From assembly GCF_037975245.1 (NCBI RefSeq), contig NC_092580.1, positions 9,959,001 to 10,023,000 of the forward strand: a stretch of 64,000 nucleotides of DNA, read 5' to 3'. The position numbers were made by a program, and so were the translations under genes. Each line of letters opens with the position of its first letter. Positions within the stretch are counted from its first letter, which is position 1. The notes under the pieces were generated by a model. That model was not told the DNA's origin. It searched no databases and saw only the letters and a program-made list of their open reading frames with translations. The DNA is from Apostichopus japonicus (taxonomy: Eukaryota > Echinodermata > Holothuroidea > Aspidochirotida > Stichopodidae). Below are positions 48,765-61,330 of this stretch, in pieces.

Positions 48765-51594
48765 CTGTTAGTTCAGAAGATCCAAGGCAAAGAAGAGTAA
48801 GTCATCTTCCATAAATGCAAAGTAAGGAATAGATGGCTGGTAGGTCGGGGAATGGAATGGAGCCGTGGAGGGGAGGCGGGGGGAGGGGGGCGGAAGCAAG
48901 TGAGAAACGTCAATTAAATATAGACACACTGAATCATTGCTGAAAATGAGATTGACCAAGGCAATGGAAGGACACCCCACATGCTATGTGCCTATACACA
49001 CACAACATAAAAGCTTAAAACCTTAAAAAAAAAAAATTCTGGGGACACTCAGAATGACAATGTCCCTTCCAACACTTGTAAGCACAACTTTCTTCAATGC
49101 TTTGTTCTATAGCTCATTTTACTAGTTCTTTAACTACATGACACTACACACGGTTTTCTACCGAGATTGCAGAATAAGTTAATACTACTGTATGTACGTA
49201 CGTTTGGTTTCATCCTAAAATAACTGTTTTATCTTAAGAGATGCTACTTTGTGGTTATTGTGTTGTTGACCATGCTAACATTGTGAGCCTTGGGGTTAAA
49301 TCTTAGGGCCGGTCTTTGTAAGTATTGTTGTGGTGCAGGAAACTGTATCCGACGATGGACGCATTCAGCCAGTTGTGTTTCATCAGAGTGTGGAGTTAGT
49401 ATGAAGAAGCTGCTCGTGTACCGCCCTGAGCACTGGAGATGTCTTTGAGTCAATGAGTTGAATATTATCGACAGCCAACACATTCCTGCCCCTCTAGTAT
49501 GCTGCAGTTTGTCTAACGGGTACCCAACCTAAATTTCGCTTTGTAACACACAATTCTTTTTACGAAATCATATCCTCTCATGGTGCAATGGTGATGGATG
49601 GCTGCACTCTTGCACATATTTTAAAATTTCGAAATCACTAATTTCTCACAGTGACTCAGATCAAGGCAAAAGGCAAAAAAAAAACATCCCCAAAAAACAA
49701 GAATAAAAATACCATCCAATGATGTCAAACATAAAGCATTGCAATTAGTTTGCATAGCTATTGAAAATAAATTGTGCTTACAAACATGCTAAATTGCATA
49801 ATACATGCCAAGTGTTTTGAGGATAGTGCAAAGGATTCAAGTTTCAGTATCAATATGGAGAAAGAGGCAGGGACTGCTGACACTTTTAGCAAAATGCAAC
49901 CAAATGCTTTTGTGCTGAAGTAACTGTACACACTAACTCTCTATGTATACCTTTTATTGCATATATTGCTCAGAAGTAGTCAATTTTGTGACAAACTTTT
50001 CTAGTATTGAAAAATTGCTTTTAGCTAAAGACTAAAAGGGTTCAATTAGGACTTTTGTAGCCACTTTTGATGGTGTCGATCGATAAACTAACGTTAAGTT
50101 CAATCAGCCAGTCTCCTTAAAATCTTTTTTTCAGGTGATTTATTTTTAGTGCTACAATTATACAACTTCCCACAAAGGATCACCTGATGTTTTCTCTCAT
50201 AAAAAATTAGAGACATGGTATGAAAATCTTCTTCTTTTGGTCTCCAGAAATGTCTAATCTGTTGGTAATTAGTGAATTCCCTTGATGATTAAGTAACAAT
50301 TTTTGTCTGGTTAATGTGCAAACTATGTTATTGTTCTAGGTGTAGGTACTCCTTCCACAGGGAGAGAAATATCCCAAAAGAAAATGTTAGGCTGCAAACC
50401 TAAGTGCTAACTCCCTTGCATGTTCTCCATGACAAATCCTTAAATCAGTAGTGGTTGGTCTACAAGTTTTAACCATGGGACAGAAACAGGCTTTTGTGTT
50501 ATCAGGATTTGTCATGCACGATCAGCCATTGTGCATGGAAAATTGTATGGAACCACTTCCTCCCCTATATAATGGAATGGTTACAGGAAAGTGCCAAAAA
50601 TAGGCATGCATAGCATATATCTACGAAACTTCCCTTTGAGAAGATCTACAATACACCGGACTAAACTGGAATTCCTACAAAGTGGAGGGAAACTGTGCTC
50701 CTAGTCCACACATTTAACACACAATATCAGTGCATAACAATGACTTTGATTCTTGTTTAGGTCCTTGTGTAACAAATTTGGTACAATGGAACAGACTATA
50801 TTTCAAGGTCATTGGACTACAGTGCATTGTTCTTCTCCCATATAAACTTTGTACAGAAACAGCTGACATGCAAATATGATCATACACAGCTAACAAACTG
50901 GTGGTGAGGAAATGGAGAAGCATATTTAGAGTAGTCTAATACGTTCATTACAGGCAGACCCTACTGGGAACTGGCAAGAGCTACACGATAACCACAAAAC
51001 TAGCTTTTGAGCGGCTTTGGTCTTCACCTTTTCGTGAACCGATCAGCGCCGAGGACTACCATGGGGGACCCATTTTACATATGCAGTATGTATTAAGGAC
51101 AGGAACACAGCTGACCAGAGGGGAGATACCACAGAGCGAAATCTCAACTGCTCTCTTTATATCTTTGAAATTTCAAATCTTTTGTAAAATTTGGTAAACC
51201 TTATATCAAATTTAAGCCAAAGCGAAATTGGAAACCTGATGTCGTCTTATCTGTGATGTAGTCCCCTATAAAAATTCTGTATATAAAATTGTGACACGAG
51301 AAAGTCAGATCTAAGGAATAAAGAGCTGTGACAATCAGTCGCTCAATTTTTCCCTCTATGCTTACAATCCTGATACAGTTGAGCTTACCCCCCCCCCCCC
51401 CCCCCCGGCATTGTATACCATTGGAGCCAGGGATTTATCCAACTTCAAACATTAACCAAAACAACACTTTCCATTATCTATCTAATATTGTGAGAGAAAA
51501 ATAGCCATTTAAGCAACAACCATTTCCAAAGAATATTCAACTTTGCATTCAAGGAAAATGACGAAACAGGGTTCTGATTGCAAATTGTACTTAC
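48765..51594. other. TBK1: TBK1 intron 3; nothing else seen
   Basis: 2.8 kb of intron with a G-rich tract at about 48,866-48,895, a (CATGTACGTA)-type word at 49,190 and a poly-C run of about 18-20 at 51,388-51,406. No other gene was recognised. Confidence 0.6.
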
Positions 51595-51724
51595 ATATAT
51601 CCCCGAGAACTTTTAGAAACTCTGTTTCCTGTAATCCATACGAATTCTCTGGGTCTTCCAGCATACTGTACAGACTGCCGCCTGTACAGAGCTCCATGAC
51701 CAACACAGGCTGTTTTTGGAGTTG
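51595..51724 (-). CDS. TBK1: TBK1 exon 3 (hinge region)
   Basis: Starts after the acceptor TTTTCGATGCAG in phase 0 and ends in phase 1 at donor GTAAGT. PVLVMELCTGGSLYSMLEDP is the hinge and helix D region. NSYGLQETEFLKVLGDI follows as in the family. Confidence 0.95.
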
Positions 51725-51796
51725 CTGCATCGAAAAGACAAAAATTTAATTAATCACAAAATTAATTTAGATCGGTCAGAGATCAAACAAAAGTTT

Positions 51797-53993
51797 TAAC
51801 TAAACCTGGAGTACAGGACGATGTCCCGGTGAAAAAGGCAGCAATAATTAGCCTAATTAACAAGTAAATCCAACTCGTTAGGAGACACCACTGATACCAA
51901 TTTAAACAGGGCTGGCCAATGTTATACTCACAACATGCAACCTAAGTTAATTAATGCAACGCAACAATTATCACCAAGGTCATGCTTCTTTAATACCCCT
52001 CAATGTTCAATAATTAATCTTCACAGTAGATAGCAGTTATAGCACCCCCTACCGTATCCCCACCCCAACTCTTGTATGAAAAGATGGCTGCATAGAGGTC
52101 CATTTGCTACAACAGTGCTTGGGGCCCAGACAACATGACAATGTTTTCTTTGAAAAGTACCAGTGGCATAGCCAAGGGGTGGCAAGTGCCTTCCCCCCAA
52201 AAAAATTGTGCCCCCCCCCCTAGATATGATTTGTAGTCTAAAAAGAAACTCAAACAAAAACTTCATCTGCCTCAATTAAAAACATAAATTTTGAACAGAG
52301 TTAGCCCGAAAATTCTTGAACATAAAAGTTACTTGAAGTTGCAAAATATAGCACCAGATTGCATCTAAGGACCCTTAATTAATCAAAAATTTCTCAAAGG
52401 GGTGGGGGGGGGATGCTTAGTATCTAGTGCTATCTTCTATGATGGTAATGCACTAAACTATCACTTGATACTGTATGTATACTACACAGTAGTAAGTGCT
52501 CAGTGTATAAAGTTGTACAAGCTACGATCAAAGAAGTGATCTAAAGCATAAACAAACACAAGCTTTTGCTACTGTAAATTGCTAAATCCCCTCTTTGGTC
52601 CACTGCCTTCCGTCATGGTACAAAACGAAAAAACACTGTTTATTGCGTAGAGACAACAGCTCTTGTTGTCTCCATACGAGGAAACAACAACCATTCATCT
52701 ATCACAACTGAATAGTAATTAGTTTCTAAGCATAGTTCCTTCCTCATTCCAAACAAAAACAAAACAAAACAAAAACAACAGAGCAGTTTATATCCTGATC
52801 TGCAATATATACATAACATTTATAGTACAAAATTACACTTTAGGTATAGGCCAAAGAACTATAGCCAAATATATGGTGATTGCAAGCCTAAAATCAAGTT
52901 AAGTCCTTCATACACCCCACTCCCCCACCCCCTCATACCCTTAGTCACCCAGTACAACTTATGAAGCATGATAAAGAGCAGTGGCAACAAATCACTATTG
53001 CTCTGGTTATCTATAAACCCCATCTGACATATCATACTTAGGATTAAGCATTGTGCTATCAGGGGGAGGGGGGTGAGAGGGGGGATTAAGGGGGAGTGGG
53101 ATATTTTTGGACCTTTACTGTGGAAGTAGAAGCTCTCTTAATATGCAACCTGTAGATCTAACATCTGGATGGCCTATTACAAACAACCTCCCTGTATCAT
53201 TGGAATAAGTACCCCCCCCCCCCTCCCATTGTATGTCAAATAGGCATACCACTTCCACTCCATTGATTTTGGAGGGTCAAAGTTCACATGATGCAAGATT
53301 TGGCAATTTTTGGCAAAGATCATCAAAGTTCACATGATGCATGATTTTGCAATTTTTGGCAAAGATCTGTTGTAGCTATTTCAGTGCATGACTGTCATTT
53401 ATTATATTGCTTGTAAACAACACAACAACAGGTGCAAGAGTTCAATTATGAAAGAGAAGTTTTACTTTTTGGTGGTAAAACTTTCCAAGAAAACAGGCAC
53501 TTTCCCCAGCAACTTGACACCAATTTCACCTTTTGTAGATCTATTGTTGCACATTGCAACCTAACACTATACAATGCCAAGAAGATTATCAATGACAACA
53601 CAATCACAAGTCCATTCTACACAGTCTCACTTGTGACATGTGACAGTTATGCAATGGTCACTGCTCGTTATAGGTATGATCTAATGAGCAAGCATAATAC
53701 AAGATTGCCACATGGTCACACAAAACAGTGCAATCAAATTATATCTATGTTAATATGGATCCACAGATACCAGGTCTACAAGGTTACATTTTCGCAATCT
53801 AAAAATCTAAATATAGTGCTGAGAATTTTTGATTGTCACTCTCTTCCCATCAAACATTGAAGACTTATAACTAGCAACTAAAGGGGTAAAAAAAAATGGA
53901 CCTTTGCCTCCATAACCCCATCCTCCCTCCACAACAGTGAAGGGTGACAATACTGTTAGAGGTTTCCTTGACAATTTAATATATATATTTTTT
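51797..53993. repeat. 2.2-kb tandem duplication, copy 1, in TBK1 intron 2
   Basis: The segment starting AACTAAACCTGGAGTACAGG is repeated with an offset of 2,196 bases. Identity by eye is high throughout, with point changes, homopolymer-length differences and small indels. The duplicate pair makes up nearly all of the intron. It contains no recognised transposon domain. The open frame near 53,432-53,860 is listed separately. Confidence 0.93.
53432..53860 (+). other. Unrecognised open frame in duplication copy 1
   Basis: 142 codons open from GTG (no ATG at this end), directly after an acceptor-like AACAACAACAG. The sequence, including QEFNYEREVLLFGGKTFQEN and DTNFTFCRSIVAHCNLTLYN, resembles no family I know. 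The copy at 55,613-55,948 has a 9-bp in-frame insertion near residue 22 and a 5-bp frameshift after MSKHNT. Several of the few differences change amino acids. It lies antisense inside a TBK1 intron. A relic of a mobile-element gene or chance are the likeliest readings. Confidence 0.25.
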
Positions 53994-56188
53994 AACTAAA
54001 CCTGGAGTACAGGACGATGTCCCGGTGAAAAAGGCAGCAATAATTAGCCTAATTAACAAGTAAATCCAACTCGTTAGGAGACGCCACTGATACCAATTTA
54101 AACAGAGCTGGCCAATGTTATACTCACAACATGCAACCTAAGTTAATTAATGCAACACAACAATTATCACCAAGGGCATGCTTCTTTAATACCCTCAATG
54201 TTCAATAATTAATCTTCACAGTAGATAGCAGTTATAGCACCCCCTACCGTATCCCCACCCCAACTCTTGTATGAAAAGATGGCTGCATAGAGGTCCATTT
54301 GCTACAACAGTGCTTGGGGCCCAGACAACTTGACAATGTTTTCTTTGAAAGGTACCAGTGGCATAGCCAAGGGGTGGCAAGTGCCTTCCCCCCCAAAAAA
54401 TTGTGCCCCCCCAGATATGATTTGTAGTCTAAAAAGAAACTCAAACAAAAACTTCATCTGCCTCAATTAAAAACATAAATTTTGAACAGAGTTAGCCCGA
54501 AAATTCTTGAACATAAAAGTTACTTGAAGTTGCAAAATATAGCACCAGATTGCATCTAAGGACCCTTAATTAATCAAAAATATCTCAAAGGGGTGGGGGG
54601 GGGGATGCTTAGTATCTAGTGCTATCTTCTATGATGGTAATGCACTAAACTATCACTTGATACTGTATGTATACTACACAGTAGTAAGTGCTCAGTGTAT
54701 AAAGTTGTACAAGCTACGATCAAAGAAGTGATCTAAAGCATAAACAAACACGAGCTTTTGCTCAATCCCCTCTTTGGTCCACTGCCTTCCGTCATGGTAC
54801 AAAAAAGAAAAAACACTGTTTATTGCGTAGAGACAACAGCTCTTGTTGTCTCCATACAAGGAAACAACAACCATTCATCTATCACAACTGAATAGTAATT
54901 AGTTTCTAAGCATAGTTCCTTCCTCATTCCAAACAAAAACAAAACAAAACAAAAACAACAGAGCAGTTTATATCCTGATCTGCAATATATACATAACATT
55001 TATAGTACAAAATTACACTTTAGGTATAGGCCAGAGAACTATAGCCAAATATATGGTGATTGCAAGCCTAAAATCAAGTTAAGTCCTTCATACACCCCAC
55101 CCCCCCCCACCCCCTCATACCCTTAGTCACCCTGTACAACTTATGAAGCATGATAAAGAGCAGTGGCAACAAATCACTATTGCTCTGGTTATCTATAAAC
55201 CCCATCTGACATATCATACTTAGGATTAAGCATTGTGCTATCAGGGGAGGGGGGTGAGAGAGGGGATTAAGGGGGAGTGGGATATTTTTGGACCTTTACT
55301 GTGGAAGTAGAAGCTCTCTTAATATGCAACCTGTAGATCTAACATCTGGATGGCCTATTACAAACAACCTCCCTGTATCATTGGAATAAGTACCCCCCCC
55401 CCCCCCCCATTGTATGTCAAATAGGCATACCACTTCCACTCCATTGCTTTTGGAGGGTCAAAGTTCACATGATGCAAGATTTTGCAATTTTTGGCAAAGA
55501 TCATTAAAGTTCACATGATGCATGATTTTGCAATTTTTGGCAAAGATCTGCTGTAGCTATTTCAGTGCATGACTGTCATTTATTATATTGTTTGTAAACA
55601 ACACAACAACAGGTGCAAGAGTTCAATTATGAAAGAGAAGTTTTACTTTTTGGTGGTAAAACTTTCCAAGAAAACAGGAACACAGGCACATTCCCCCAGC
55701 AACTTGACACCAATTTCACCTTTTGTAGATCTATTGTTGCACGTTGCAACCTAACACTATACAATGCCAAGAAGATTATCAATGAAAACACAATCACAAG
55801 TCCATCCTACACAGTCTCACTTGTGACATGTGACAGTTATGCAATGGTCACTGCTCGTTATAGGTATGATCTAATGAGCAAGCATAATACTCCACAAGAT
55901 TGCCACATGGTCACACAAAACAGTGCAATCAAATTATATCTATGTTAATATGGATGCACAGATACCAGGTCCACAAGGTTACATTTTCGCAATCTAAAAA
56001 TCTAAATATAGTGCTGAGAATTTTTGATTGTCACTCTCTTCCCATCAAACATTGAAGACTTATAACAGCAACTAAAGGGGTAAAAAAAAATGGACCTTTG
56101 CCTCCATAACCCCATCCTCCCTCCACAACAGTGAAGGGTGACAATACTGTTAGAGGTTTCCTTGACAATTTAATATATATATTTTTTT
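53994..56188. repeat. 2.2-kb tandem duplication, copy 2, in TBK1 intron 2
   Basis: Runs from AACTAAACCTGGAGTACAGG to the same ATTTAATATATATATTTTTT end as copy 1. It then enters unique intron sequence about 490 bases before exon 2. Recent origin or an assembly artefact from two haplotypes are both possible. Confidence 0.93.
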
Positions 56189-56676
56189 CCATATTTGATT
56201 TCACATAACACAAATAAAGACTACAATTTTAATACATTTCTAAGTTGCTTTTCACATAATCAGAAGAAAACAAAGCAGTACAGATGCGACAAATTTTAAG
56301 AAGGACACAAGTTCTCACTTTTTGCTTCCTTCTTATACTTAACCCCATAAGTATGGTGAGGGCAGAGTTTACAATGCTTACATAGTCATTTTGTAATCTA
56401 AGGTTGTAATCTAAGGAGTATAAACTGGTTGGTATGGTTCAATTGCCAGAAACTGCAAACTCGATCCATAACAAGCTGCTCAAACTTAGAGCCCTGATGA
56501 TCCTTATTCTGTTGGGGATCCATGTCCTGTTTAATGGGAGAGGGATCACTTTCTCGACCTGACCTTAATTTGACCTGTGCTGTGCCTAGATAATGTGCTA
56601 ATCTGACGGCCTCCCAAAGAAAAACAAAAAAAGAATAAGAAATATCCTTCCATGGAAGTCGATTCAATTTACTCAC

Positions 56677-56817
56677 ATCCTCCTCGATTGCGATGAGTTT
56701 GACAACATTTTGATGCTTAAGTTTCAGGAGGACTTCAAACTCTCGTTGTTGCACGGACGACGGTCTCATAAAACTGAGATTGTTGAATACCTTTACTGCA
56801 ACTTGGTCTCCATTTTT
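56677..56817 (-). CDS. TBK1: TBK1 exon 2 (N-lobe, ATP lysine)
   Basis: 47 codons between the acceptor TTTCAATCAG and the donor GTGAGT, phase 0 at both ends. KNGDQVAVKVFNNLSF carries the ATP-binding lysine, and REFEVLLKLKHQNVVKL carries the helix-C glutamate. The match to vertebrate TBK1 is strong along the whole exon. Confidence 0.95.
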
Positions 56818-56988
56818 CTGATTGAAAGATGAATGTATTAAACGTAACAGGGGAAGGGTGGGGGAGGGTGGGGGAGGGGGGAGGAAAGAAAAGAAAGAAG
56901 AATGTATATATGCAATTTATGCCATAGGAAAATAACACTGAGATGGTTTCCTTAGCAACAAAACGTCTCACTCTGACATATTTTCTTC

Positions 56989-57640
56989 CAATCCTTAATG
57001 TGCTTGTAAATGAACTGTCAAAATATTGCAGAAAACATGGAAATGTCTACCATGAGTTTTTACTGAGCATTTGTCAAATTACCTCTTAAGATGTAGTGTT
57101 GCCTTGCCACAAAACTGTTGGTCTTCAAAGGTACAATAAATATTGTTTTATACAGCAGGGGATTAACATGTGTGGGAGGTTGTTATATTGACACCCACTA
57201 AATGAGTGGGCAGACACCATAATGACAGTTATATTAGTCAGTTCACACACCCTACATTTAGTGGGTGTATACACCTTACATATTGTGTACAGTACACCTC
57301 TGTAAAACACACCCTATATTAGTTTCCAGCCCTTAATGTGCTTGTAAATGAACTTTTGAATTATTGCAGCAAATATGAAGATGTCTACCATGAGTTTGAA
57401 TGAGCCTTTGTCAAATTACCTATTTAGCATTGCCACAGAAAATGTTGTCTTCAAAAGTGCAATAAGTATGAATGCATTTCACATCTCCATGCAATGTGTA
57501 TTTTCAATCTTGTTGATAGAGTATATAAGGACTTGCATACATGTGTGGGAGGTCCACATTCACACCCACTGATTGAGTCAGTGGGCTGGCTGGCACGGTC
57601 CTACTAATATTGTACACAACCTGCATTTAGATGTTTACTT
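56989..57640. repeat. Diverged 338-bp tandem duplication in TBK1 intron 1
   Basis: CCTTAATGTGCTTGTAAATG, ATGTCTACCATGAGTTTTT/G, TTTGTCAAATTACCT and TGTGTGGGAGGT recur in the same order at about 56,990 and 57,330. Identity is moderate, so it is older than the 2.2-kb duplication. A G-rich tract lies just left of it at 56,849-56,881. Confidence 0.7.
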
Positions 57641-57956
57641 AAACTTTATTGCAATACTGGAGAATTTCCAGAAACATGTTGAAACTGGTTATTTCGAAAC
57701 TGGTGACAAATTTGAACTGGGTGGGAGTAAAAGTGCGCCATATCCCCTTTTCAGGTTGGGGTGCTGGATGGCCTAAATCACCTCTGTCAGGTTTGACAGG
57801 TTTCCTAAGTTAACATTATTATGAAGTACTTCCTCCTCCATGGGAATTAACCCTTTTGCAAAGAATGAAAAAATGAACAATTTGATTATAAAAGAGTCAA
57901 TAACTGACAGGGATTGGTTCCATAATGCAATGCAGCCTGCTGCCCTATAAACAAAC

Positions 57957-58061
57957 CTTGAATCTGCCTTGGAACACTGTACTCGTCGCCCCTGTGCCTA
58001 ACACATCTTTGGTATACCATATGAAAGACTTGGAACTTCTTATGGGGTTCTTTCCTTGCAT
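57957..58061 (-). CDS. TBK1: TBK1 exon 1 (start codon, glycine-rich loop)
   Basis: Encodes 35 residues beginning MQGKNPIRSSKSFIWYTKDV and containing the nucleotide-binding loop LGTGATSTVFQGRFK. The ATG at 58,061 is the first in frame. An in-frame TAG lies two codons upstream within TTTTCTAG|ATA, which also reads as an acceptor, so a separate 5' untranslated exon may exist. The donor is AAG|GTTTGT, phase 0. Confidence 0.88.
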
Positions 58062-58383
58062 TATCTAGAAAATTCTGGAAAAGACAAAAAAATAAGAAAA
58101 AATAAGAAAATTAAGAAAAGAGACCATGGAAATTAAAGGAAGTCTCAAGATGGTGCATTTAACATTGTATAATGGTTTGTCATTTATTCCTTTGAGTGTA
58201 AATGTTCACAGCACAGGGAAACAGACAGGACAGGGCAAGTTTGATAAGTCAGTGTATTAGCATTTACTATGTCAGTACTTCACAGTGCAGTTGTCACTAT
58301 CCAAACAAGGAAGTACATGTACTCTATAGAAATACTACTGTGCTGTATCTATCGGTACTCTCAACATAATACAGGAATCTCAG

Positions 58384-58434
58384 CACAGTACCGTACATAC
58401 TCAGTATGTAGTACTGAGTATGTACGGTACTGTG
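58384..58434. repeat. Perfect 23-bp inverted repeat with 5-base loop
   Basis: CACAGTACCGTACATACTCA-GTA is followed by TGTAG and then by its exact reverse complement. It lies about 320 bases upstream of the TBK1 start codon, on the promoter/5' side. No T-run follows it. Confidence 0.9.
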
Positions 58435-61059
58435 CCCCGAGGTCAAAGAGATCTGAAGAATAGTGGTTTGATACTACCGTCACATGAAGTGCCTTGTGTT
58501 ACAAACAGTCTTCAATGTATTCTACCAAGCAGGCCTCTCAACTTTCTCATATCAATTACTGTGTATATATACAGTATATGTATATATATACAGTACATTA
58601 ATTATATATACAGTTTACATACATGTACAAAGGAAGAGATGACGATGGTACAGGATATTTATGTTAATTAAAATTAACTCAAAGAATGTGAGGTGGGTGG
58701 ATACCAGTGTGTGTAGTATGGGGTAGTTAACTTGGATAAACCTTTGGAAAGAATTCAGATACAGCTTGAAGGGGCGTGAATGGAGGGGGGGGGGGTGGAG
58801 GGGAGATCAATGCTGATGACCTTCCAGATTCAAACTACAGTTGCCCATCAACTTCATTGTATAGTAACATACAGCAATAAACAATGGATCAGCACACCTT
58901 TTGGTTTAATTCAAAAAATGCTAAATATTTTGACATCACTCTGAATAGTGTACAGTGTACAGTATTAACAAAAGTCTAACTACTCAAACTACACACTCCA
59001 TAAATATATACATACTTGAACGATTTTTTTGTTCAGGTGTGATATAAATAGGACTTACGCAGTATGCACAGCCATCGTCTGATATCATTGTACTGTATAG
59101 TACAAAACTATAGAAGACATATAAAAAGACTGTCAACATATATACGTACAATAGACCTTTGCACTGTGTGCATTATCAGTATATAAACTTTAACAACGCT
59201 TTGTCTGAGTGTGCACACAGACCACCTGCAACACAGTACAGATATGTATCATGTGTCCTCACAATTGAAATCACAAGTCTTGGTTCATACCTAGTAAGTA
59301 AGGGAATAGACCTGTAGTATACAATGTACAATGTAATATATGCTCAAAGTCTGTCGTCTGCCTAATAAACTACAGATCCATGTTATCAGGAAAGCTCGAT
59401 GACTTATAAACCACTGTTTTCACATCCTTTTCCAAAATCTAGAAAACTCTTTCAGAAGTTCTAAGGAAGTGTTTATAAACATAGAAAAATATAAATATAA
59501 ATTGATACAGTTGGGCTTTGTATTAAATTTTAGTATATTACCAGCAACATTGACAGCTTACTAGGAATGTACATAAAGAGACATTAAACTGCATAAACAC
59601 TGCATGTGACTACCAAGTAATCCACTGACAATAGAGAAACCTCCAACCTCTGAAGAGAATCACTGCAGGTTTATGCACTTGTTTGCTATCATTATTTTGA
59701 TCATGTCTCTAATTGTTATTAGCACAGTTGTAACATGCTTGTGAAAGATAGGTTACAAAAGCATTGTCTTGTGCAGTTGCTAAAAAAGGTGCTATTTTTA
59801 GTGATAAATAACGCCTTAACTATTGCTTCAGGAAACTTGATTCTTTCATTTTCAATTTGATGGGATGGAATCTGTGTGCTTTCTATAATAAGAAGGTAGT
59901 AGGATGTTTCATTGCTGAGAAATCAGACCTCAAAATTCAAGAAAATTTCAAAATCCCAGTGGTGACAAATTGTGAAATTTCAGGATATTACTTCATGGTG
60001 TTCCGAGCTTACAATAAATTTAATATTTTTTTAGAATAGGTCGAACTACAACATATTGTACACTTAAATCTGTTGATATATTTTATGGAAAGACCCAGCA
60101 ATAAAGTAAACTTTAACATTGCACATTTATTATCAAAAATCTTGTCACACTACTCAGTTGTACAATGTACAATTGTCAAGAATATCATACCACAACACAA
60201 AATTGACAAATGTGTCGGAAGTGCGTGACTTTTCAAATCGGATACTAACTTACCTGTCTTTCACACATTTAAAAGCACAGAAGGCTTATCTAAGAACTGT
60301 TGTAGGCTCGGCCAAACTACTTCTTTTATGTTTTTCAGTCGTTGAAAATATGCACTTTTCCTCCTGAACTACCTTCAGCTTCACACACAATACAACGTTT
60401 TGCCTCTATGTACCTTAAAGTAATAATAGAGTCACCTTTGCAATTATTTTCCTGTCTGAAATGATAATCTACACTTAAAGACACCGCCCAGCGATATCAA
60501 CAGCTCTGTTAACATGTTGAAACAAGTTTTGATTACCATTGCAGTATGCAATTATGATCTTAAAGACAGTACTACTGACACCTAGCCAATATGCCCAATA
60601 AATCTGGCAAACTCATTAAATATACATGTGCAAACTGTGACATGCAGTGTTGCCCTTAATCAAATTTATTATTTTAGCCCTTAGTTACTGTAGTTAACTC
60701 CTCATGATGAGCCTACTGTACAGATATCATTTGACTAATGTGACGTTCCCATAAGTTTCAAAGAAGGAAATCAAATATTTCAAAATCTCCTTAGGCCACA
60801 AAGCTGAATTTAGTGCCCTTGAAACAAAGGTTGTAAAAACAAAGGAATAGCATCATAGAAAAAAAGGCAGTCACTCCCTGTAAATCATCACTGTGCATAA
60901 TAAGCTTATGTTTTTGCATAAATTAAAATAAAGCAATGTATTATAATCTACAAATATTGGACATTGAGATTATTACCAAATGATAAACTAATGCAAGTAG
61001 TTGACCCAAACTGTCAAAGATATATGCTAAATCATGGCAGCGTTGAATTTTTGAGACTG
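58435..61059. other. Upstream of TBK1; no gene seen
   Basis: About 2.6 kb AT-rich. It may hold the TBK1 promoter and a 5' untranslated exon, but no boundary can be fixed. A short GTATATATACAGTA-type palindromic run lies at 58,560-58,620 and an eleven-base G-run at about 58,787. Confidence 0.4.
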
Positions 61060-61074
61060 TGTGTCTATCTTAGC

Positions 61075-61330
61075 ATATAGAATAGGCTAACAATATATGA
61101 TTCACTACCAGAAATCATTAGAGACGCTAACTCCTTAACAAATTTTCGGGGTAGGCCGAAAGTTAAATTGTATATCAGCTGGCCAGCCTGGCCTTTCTTG
61201 TCTGTTTTGTTCAGTAACTTGTTCTCATTGCTAAGTGCTTTAGAGTACATCTTTACTGATTAGAGCACTAGGCCTAAGCCTATATAAGTTTTGTGTTATG
61301 ATTGTTGTAGGCTGGACCCTATACCATATA
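61075..61330 (+). mobile_element. Probable tail of a degenerate LINE
   Basis: The plus strand reads YDSLPEIIRDANSLTNFRGR, then a hydrophobic tail. This is the C-terminal pattern of CR1/Jockey-type reverse-transcriptase proteins (W-NSLP-EI-R-A-SL-F). Stops interrupt it upstream and no polymerase core is visible nearby. Low-copy chance similarity cannot be excluded. Confidence 0.35.

Larger units (their letters stand above)
34628..58061 (-). other. TBK1: TBK1/IKK-epsilon kinase gene, full coding span
   Basis: TBK1-family kinases phosphorylate IRF transcription factors and autophagy adaptors downstream of STING, RIG-I-like and Toll-like receptors in the cytosol. Fifteen exons were placed by similarity, GT/AG borders and compatible phase; a sixteenth (exon 9) is tentative. 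In order: kinase domain with glycine loop GTGATSTVFQG, lysine in VAVKVF (about residue 44), HRDIKPGN (Asp about 141), DFG (about 163) and activation-loop SLYGTEEYL (Ser about 178, equivalent to Ser172 of human TBK1). Then come the ubiquitin-like domain (about 315-400), the coiled-coil scaffold, and a C-terminal helix where adaptors bind in the family. Predicted length is about 765 residues without exon 9 and about 820 with it, against 729 in human. Invertebrates commonly have one gene for both TBK1 and IKK-epsilon, so the name covers that ancestor. No frameshift is seen, so the gene looks active. Confidence 0.93.

Noticed and set aside
52021-52275. Minus-strand frame ending in PPLGYATG-like words, also in copy 2
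   Set aside because: Interrupted by homopolymer differences between the two copies and without other family features; treated as repeat DNA.
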